9,760 bases of DNA from Nitrospirota bacterium (GTDB lineage: Bacteria; Nitrospirota; Nitrospiria; Nitrospirales; UBA8639): assembly GCA_029865515.1 (NCBI GenBank), contig JAOUGQ010000101.1, positions 1 through 9,760 on the forward strand. Reading direction: 5' to 3'. The notes under the pieces were generated by a model. The model had not been told where the DNA came from, made no database searches, and saw only the letters and a list, made by a program, of their open reading frames with translations. Position 1 is the stretch's first letter. Each line of letters opens with the position of its first letter. Positions 6,280-9,760 of the stretch are shown here, piece after piece. Position numbers and translations under genes: made by a program.

Positions 6280-7890
6280 TTACACTAATCCGGAAGGTTG
6301 GAAAAATTTGCGCAACACCACATTACGCTGGGGTTCACGCAATTTGGCTAACGCCCGTTCTTCAATTTGTCGTATCCGCTCTCGAGTCACGGAGAATTCA
6401 TGACCGATTTCCTCCAGAGTGGCATCCTCAAGCTCTCCAATCCCGAAACGTCGCCGAATAATATGTGCCTCCCGTGGCGTTAAGGTCTTTAACAACGAGG
6501 TCACTTTTTCCTGAAGGTCTACCCGTTCGGCCGAATAACACGGAGAAACAGCGGAATGATCTTGCAAGAGATCCGCAAGAGGCGAACCCTCTTCATCTCC
6601 CATGGGAGTCTCAAGGGACATCGTTCCCTTTGTCGCTTCCAACATCGCGGCCAGTTTGTCCGAAGGGATCTCCAATGCACCGCTTAACTCATCCAGTTTG
6701 GGTTCTCGCCCCAATTGGACCGCTAATCGTTCCAAAGTACGCCGCACCCGAGTCAAAGCATCGCACACATGGACGGGGACCCGCACCGTCCTGGACTGAT
6801 CTGCCAACGCCCGGGTTACGGCCTGCCGAATCCACCAGGTCGCATAGGTGCTGAACTTATATCCCCGTTGGTATTCAAAGCGGTCTACTGCGCGCATGAG
6901 TCCGATATTGCCCTCTTGAATGAGGTCCAACAGATCGAGTCCCCGATTGACGTATCGTTTGGCCACACTGACGACCAGCCGTAAGTTTGCCTCCAACATA
7001 GCCTGTTTGGCGAAATGCAAGCGGGTTTTTGCTTGATCCAATTGCCGAACCCGTGCGAGAAATTGGGCAAATGACATGCGAAGAACCTCATGCTCCAAAC
7101 ATTTGAGGTGCTCCGTGGCTTCTAGTGCCGAGCGTTGATGACTTGAGACTTCCTCGACGTGAGTTTTTATAGCCGCCAGAGGTTTCCGGCTCCGCGGGCT
7201 CTTCCGATCATCGCTGTGCCCAATATCTTTGGGATACATTCCCAATCGTTTCAATACCTCTCCAAGTTGACGTTCCGTAGCACGAAGTCGGGCTTCTACC
7301 TGGCTGTAGAATGCAGGATGCCAATTAACTTCTTCGAGGCTTTTCAATAAATTTTTTCTGGCTTGAACAGAGGCCGCAGAACCATGGTTGGGCACAAGAG
7401 CATCCTCATTTTTCCTCTTCATCATGGATTGAACACCGTCGCAAAGCCTGGTCAGTTGTTGAATGACCCGTTGACGAAATTCTTCATCCTCTTGCTGTTC
7501 GTCTTGGAAATCCGGAATGTCCGTTTCCTCCTCCGATTCCGTAACCAAATCCACATCTTTATCCTTTTGGACAATATGTCTGGCCGCGATCTCACCGCTC
7601 GTCAAGCGCATCAGTTGTGCCTGAAGAAAATCCAACGTCATGGGCAAAGAGAACAGAATCTCTAGCATGCTTCGCTTGGCTTCTTCAATTTTCTTACACA
7701 GACGTACTTCCCCATCACGGTCCAGTAATGCCACCTGCCCTATTTCCTTCAGATATAAGGGAAGCTGTTTGTCACTGATTCCCGATGAACTTTCCCCCTC
7801 ACCAGACACAGCAGGATGACGATCGTGCTTTTGGGGCTTTTTAATGGATCCATTCCAAGAAGACTTCTGTGCGGAAACCGTTGGACTCAT
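6280..7890 (-). CDS. rpoD: RpoD-like sigma-70 factor lacking an evident region 1.1
   Basis: This 536-residue sigma factor directs core RNA polymerase to promoters. Region 1.2 is at about 40-79 (LPLYLKEIGQVALLDRDGE). An acidic, variable non-conserved region follows. Region 2 is at about 299-379 and includes the RpoD box and the melting aromatics F346, Y349, W352 and W353. Region 3 is at about 380-450 and region 4 at about 466-524, with the helix-turn-helix VTRERIRQIE. The -10 readers Gln356/Thr359 and -35 readers Arg503, Glu504 and Arg507 (E. coli Q437, T440, R584, E585, R588) are kept, so promoter preference should be housekeeping-like. The extended -10 residue E458 is Asp here. Only about 39 residues precede region 1.2 and they do not resemble region 1.1. 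I chose the ATG at 7890 because AAGGGAG lies just upstream; the frame opens further to 7968. It could be the primary sigma or a group 2 paralogue. Confidence 0.93.
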   Translation of the reverse strand: MSPTVSAQKSSWNGSIKKPQKHDRHPAVSGEGESSSGISDKQLPLYLKEIGQVALLDRDGEVRLCKKIEEAKRSMLEILFSLPMTLDFLQAQLMRLTSGEIAARHIVQKDKDVDLVTESEEETDIPDFQDEQQEDEEFRQRVIQQLTRLCDGVQSMMKRKNEDALVPNHGSAASVQARKNLLKSLEEVNWHPAFYSQVEARLRATERQLGEVLKRLGMYPKDIGHSDDRKSPRSRKPLAAIKTHVEEVSSHQRSALEATEHLKCLEHEVLRMSFAQFLARVRQLDQAKTRLHFAKQAMLEANLRLVVSVAKRYVNRGLDLLDLIQEGNIGLMRAVDRFEYQRGYKFSTYATWWIRQAVTRALADQSRTVRVPVHVCDALTRVRRTLERLAVQLGREPKLDELSGALEIPSDKLAAMLEATKGTMSLETPMGDEEGSPLADLLQDHSAVSPCYSAERVDLQEKVTSLLKTLTPREAHIIRRRFGIGELEDATLEEIGHEFSVTRERIRQIEERALAKLREPQRNVVLRKFFQPSGLV

Positions 7891-8016
7891 GGTTGTCTCC
7901 CTTCTGTTGAAAGTTCTCATGACACCTGGCCATCCTGACAAGAGACATTGGTGCTCCATGAACCTCAATGCTCATCTACTACGGATGAGCAAAGGAAGTG
8001 CCACCACAGAATTTTC

Positions 8017-8022
8017 ATCATA
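8017..8022 (-). promoter_or_regulatory. Possible -10 element for rpoD
   Basis: The minus strand reads TATGAT here, five of six bases of the sigma-70 -10 consensus, about 127 bases upstream of the chosen rpoD start. The -35 region at suitable spacing is poor (about three of six), so this is only a candidate. Confidence 0.22.
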
Positions 8023-8152
8023 TCGTGCGCGATTGATTGAAGTTGAGGCTGGCTCCTTTCCAATAGTAGTGAACGCTTTCCTTTTCTATAAAGTTGTATC
8101 AATAAAATCGTCGAGGTAGCTTACGATCAATTGGGAAAATCAAGGCATAAAA

Positions 8153-8180
8153 TTGTCAGTGTCTAATATTTTCTTATCTT
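8153..8180 (+). promoter_or_regulatory. Possible sigma-70 promoter upstream of the mini-ORFs and mlaA
   Basis: TTGTCA (five of six to the -35 consensus) is followed after 16 bases by TATCTT (four of six to the -10 consensus) in an AT-rich stretch. A transcript from here would carry the two mini-ORFs and the hairpin at 8281-8296, then mlaA, with a leader of about 300 bases. A weaker alternative is TTGGCT/TACAGT at 8316-8344 with a 17-base spacer. Confidence 0.3.
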
Positions 8181-8258
8181 TTTTTCTGTAACATTCCGTC
8201 AAGGAAACTGACAGATCTTTCGTCTACATGCACAGTGCCCTGAAAAAGAGGAGCAGCC

Positions 8259-8300
8259 ATGAACCACGCCGGCACTCAAAGACCTTCAGAGAGGTCATAA
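8259..8300 (+). CDS. Possible 13-codon leader ORF
   Basis: ATG at 8259 opens MNHAGTQRPSERS and ends at TAA 8298-8300. It has a strong ribosome site, AGGAG, with a five-base spacer, better than that of mlaA itself. Its stop overlaps the start of the next mini-ORF as TAATG. A hairpin, GACCT-TCAGAG-AGGTC, lies within its 3' half. It may be a regulatory leader peptide; with so few codons, chance is possible. Confidence 0.28.
   Translation: MNHAGTQRPSERS
8281..8296 (+). promoter_or_regulatory. Hairpin covering the second mini-ORF's ribosome site
   Basis: GACCT (8281-8285) and AGGTC (8292-8296) form a perfect 5-bp stem with a six-base loop. The descending arm contains the AGG of the GAGG ribosome site (8291-8294) for the ATG at 8300. 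A ribosome translating the first mini-ORF would open the stem, so translational coupling is plausible. The stem is short, hence modest confidence. Confidence 0.28.
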
Positions 8301-8362
8301 TGAGTAAAGATATTCTTGGCTTAGTTTCAGGATTTTGGTACAGTCCACAGGTTTTTCCTTGA
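8300..8362 (+). CDS. Possible 20-codon ORF, start overlapping the preceding stop
   Basis: ATG at 8300 shares its A with the preceding TAA and opens 20 codons, beginning MSKDILGLVSGFWYSP and ending at TGA 8360-8362. GAGG lies five bases upstream. The peptide is hydrophobic and aromatic. It ends 126 bases before the mlaA start. It could be a small membrane peptide or leader, or chance; only conservation would decide. Confidence 0.25.
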   Translation: MSKDILGLVSGFWYSPQVFP

Positions 8363-8412
8363 ACTTCTTCTTTGATGTTAGCCACCCTTACTGATGTGGT
8401 CTTCGGCTCCAA

Positions 8413-8436
8413 CCATTTCATTTAATAATGAAGTGG
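8413..8436 (+). promoter_or_regulatory. Ten-pair inverted repeat upstream of mlaA
   Basis: CCATTTCATT, a TAAT loop, then AATGAAGTGG form ten pairs, nine Watson-Crick and one that would be G-U in RNA. It ends 52 bases before the mlaA ATG. No T run follows on either strand, so it does not look like an intrinsic terminator. An operator or an mRNA leader structure is more likely. Confidence 0.35.
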
Positions 8437-8488
8437 ACTGACTCCAAGCACCTATTGGGCAAAAAGCCTTTGGCGGGATAAAAAAACG

Positions 8489-9352
8489 ATGCGATTACAA
8501 ATCCTAGTGATAGTATGCCTTACATTAGGATTTGGCGGATGTGCGGGAAATGCCAAATCCACAAAGACCCAGGATAGTCTGGAAACTGGATCGGAAGTTC
8601 AGATAGTTGAAGCCATGGACGGACCCACCTCAGAGGGTCAAGAGGAGAAAAGTGAATTTTTTGATCCCTTTGACGAATCGGATCATACCCAGACAATGGA
8701 ATATGATCCGTTAGAACCTGTCAATTCCGCAGTCTTTGAATTTAATTACCGGCTGGACAAATATGTGGTGAAGCCGGTTGCCAAAGTTTACAATTTCTTT
8801 ATCCCTCCCGATGTTCAGCAAAGCTTTTCGAACGTGTTTCAAAATATTCGATTTGCTCGTAGGCTTTTTAACAACCTTTTCCAAGGGAAGTTTCAGGGGG
8901 CCGGCATTGAACTAAGCCGGTTTCTCATCAATAGCACGCTTGGAGTTGGGGGTTTGTTCGATCCGGCAGGAATTATGTTTGAACTGAAAACTCCGCAAGA
9001 GGACCTGGGGCAAACCCTGGGAACCTATGGGGTGGGGCCGGGTCCCTTCCTGATGATTCCTTTTTTTGGACCTTTCACCTTAAGAGATGGAATTGGATTT
9101 ATCGGCGACAATTTTCTGGACCCCTTTAATTGGTTTGTTCTCCCCTATATAAACATTGATAGCATCCCCCAGTTGACCCAGGATCGTTCAACTATAAGAA
9201 TCGGTGTTTTTGGACTTACAGTCGGAGAAGCGGTCAATGCCCGGTCGTTAACTCTTGAAAAATTTCAAGGCGTAGAGGAAGGAACACTCGATCTGTATGG
9301 AGCCGTCAGAAATGCCTACCTCCAACAACGGCTGAAAGCCATTCAGGAATAG
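8489..9352 (+). CDS. mlaA: MlaA (VacJ) family outer-membrane phospholipid-transport lipoprotein
   Basis: This 287-residue protein is an MlaA homologue, the outer-membrane lipoprotein that removes mislocalised phospholipid from the outer leaflet for retrograde transport through MlaC and the MlaFEDB transporter. Residues 1-17 form a lipoprotein signal with a basic start, a hydrophobic core and the cleavage site LGFGGC, giving Cys18 as lipidation site; Phe at -3 is less usual than Leu. An acidic linker (about 25-70) precedes the family domain: YDPLEPVNSAVFEFN (72-86), then FINSTLGVGGLFDPA-like (145-160), EDLGQTLGTYGVGPGPF (171-187), and DNFLDPFNWF near 207-216. The acidic linker is longer than in E. 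coli MlaA (about 250 residues). The ATG at 8489 fits the signal peptide, but the ribosome site is weak (GGCGGGAT set far upstream). No other mla gene is in view, so transport partners must lie elsewhere. Confidence 0.94.
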   Translation: MRLQILVIVCLTLGFGGCAGNAKSTKTQDSLETGSEVQIVEAMDGPTSEGQEEKSEFFDPFDESDHTQTMEYDPLEPVNSAVFEFNYRLDKYVVKPVAKVYNFFIPPDVQQSFSNVFQNIRFARRLFNNLFQGKFQGAGIELSRFLINSTLGVGGLFDPAGIMFELKTPQEDLGQTLGTYGVGPGPFLMIPFFGPFTLRDGIGFIGDNFLDPFNWFVLPYINIDSIPQLTQDRSTIRIGVFGLTVGEAVNARSLTLEKFQGVEEGTLDLYGAVRNAYLQQRLKAIQE

Positions 9353-9387
9353 TCTCTTAGACCACACTCTGGTCGAAATCACCCGGG

Positions 9388-9430
9388 AAAAACTCAAGAG
9401 TGCACATTCTTCTTGAAGTTTTTATTTTTC
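9388..9430 (+). terminator. Candidate intrinsic terminator after mlaA
   Basis: An A tract leads into TCAAGA (9394-9399), an 11-base loop and TCTTGA (9411-9416), then TTTTTATTTTT at 9419-9429. The A and T tracts can extend pairing beyond a two-base mismatch. The stem is AT-rich and the loop long, so efficiency is doubtful, but position and T tract fit the end of mlaA transcription. Confidence 0.42.
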
Positions 9431-9543
9431 CCCTTCTCCTTTTCACAAAACGAACCTCCTTCTTCTCGAGGACAGGAAAGAAAAAAGCGGGTACCATATT
9501 AAGATGAGGGAAGGGTTGTCGGTTAGCTCTTAAGATTCTCACC

Positions 9544-9760
9544 ATGAACCCCCAACAGGCTGTCCAACCACCGATGACGCAGACGCCTCCCTCCCCCAAA
9601 AACCCAATTGGCCGGCTCCTGTTGACCACAGCAGCATTCGTCATCGTTGTGGCAGGTATGCGTGCCGCTGAACCAATCCTCGTCCTTCTCATTGTCGCGG
9701 GATTCCTCGCTATGATCAGCACCTCACCTGTCTTTTGACTTCGACAAAAATGGATTCCGG
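9544..9760 (+). pseudogene. AI-2E family permease N-terminus with in-frame TGA (partial at window edge)
   Basis: The frame from ATG 9544 gives 64 residues: a Pro-rich start, NPIGRLLLTTAAFVIVVAG, then AAEPILVLLIVAGFLAMI and STSPVF, ending at TGA 9736-9738. This matches the beginning of AI-2E family permeases (PF01594) as I know them: a first membrane helix, a short loop of the type AxxILVPFLLA, a second helix, and a loop like PLFWLxRRGVP. Beyond the TGA the same frame continues LRQKWIP to the window edge, so the stop stands where family members commonly have Trp (TGG to TGA). The Pro usual in ILVPF is Leu here, perhaps another change. No clear ribosome site precedes the ATG. Possible readings are a pseudogene, a sequencing error or TGA recoding. 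Family membership is fairly likely; the broken state rests on this one codon. Confidence 0.55.

Larger units (their letters stand above)
7891..8488 (+). other. Divergent intergenic region between rpoD and mlaA (598 bp)
   Basis: This is the longest gap in the window. It holds the rpoD leader and ribosome site on the minus strand, a possible minus-strand -10, a possible plus-strand sigma-70 promoter, two tiny tandem plus-strand ORFs and two hairpins, each listed separately. The middle (8085-8200) is AT-rich. I see no tRNA, riboswitch fold or tandem repeat in it, and no longer frame that looks coding. Confidence 0.5.

Noticed and set aside
7891..7968. 26-residue upstream extension of the sigma factor
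   Set aside because: AAGGGAG directly before ATG 7890 makes the shorter form much more likely, and the extension has no region 1.1 similarity.
9360..9374. GACCA-CACTC-TGGTC hairpin right after mlaA
   Set aside because: Short stem with no T run; the structure at 9388-9430 is the better terminator candidate.
9357..9722. Minus-strand frame of 121 codons
   Set aside because: It overlaps the candidate terminator and the AI-2E-like start on the other strand and has a low-complexity translation.

Overview
The window reads as a chromosomal stretch from a Gram-negative, moderate-GC bacterium. An MlaA (VacJ) outer-membrane lipoprotein implies a diderm envelope. The mix of genes (a short Mrp ATPase followed by a small double-CxxC protein, an RpoD-like sigma factor, a pentapeptide protein and several zinc-ribbon hypotheticals) reminds me of Nitrospira/Nitrospirota. 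That is an inference from memory, not a search result. I see no insertion sequence, CRISPR array, tRNA, rRNA or prophage.

Layout: (1) Positions 1-2762 lie on the minus strand. Read in transcription order they are a short phosphoglycerate mutase, a four-helix membrane protein, a 97-residue acidic protein, an Mrp/NBP35-type Fe-S carrier ATPase, and the first 52 codons of a double-CxxC zinc-ribbon protein that runs off the window. (2) A plus-strand hypothetical gene at 2899-3732 diverges from gpmA. It converges with two minus-strand genes that both combine zinc ribbons with membrane segments: a DUF2628-like protein, and a membrane-anchored protein with a C-terminal ribbon. (3) After a 312-bp divergent intergenic region, a plus-strand pentapeptide-repeat protein (29 consecutive repeats) converges with a minus-strand RpoD-like sigma-70 factor. 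(4) A 598-bp divergent region separates the sigma gene from mlaA. It holds two tiny tandem ORFs with Shine-Dalgarno sites and two hairpins. (5) After mlaA come a candidate terminator and the start of an AI-2E-family permease whose reading frame is broken by an in-frame TGA just before the window edge.

The genes do not form one obvious system. They look like core housekeeping functions (glycolysis, Fe-S cluster delivery, transcription initiation, envelope lipid homeostasis) interleaved with lineage-specific hypotheticals. The most interesting points are the in-frame TGA in the AI-2E-like gene, the strict Phe/Leu alternation across all 29 pentapeptides, the overlapping mini-ORFs with a hairpin over the second ribosome-binding site upstream of mlaA, and the apparent lack of region 1.1 in the sigma factor. 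I did not find a clearly new defence or mobile system.
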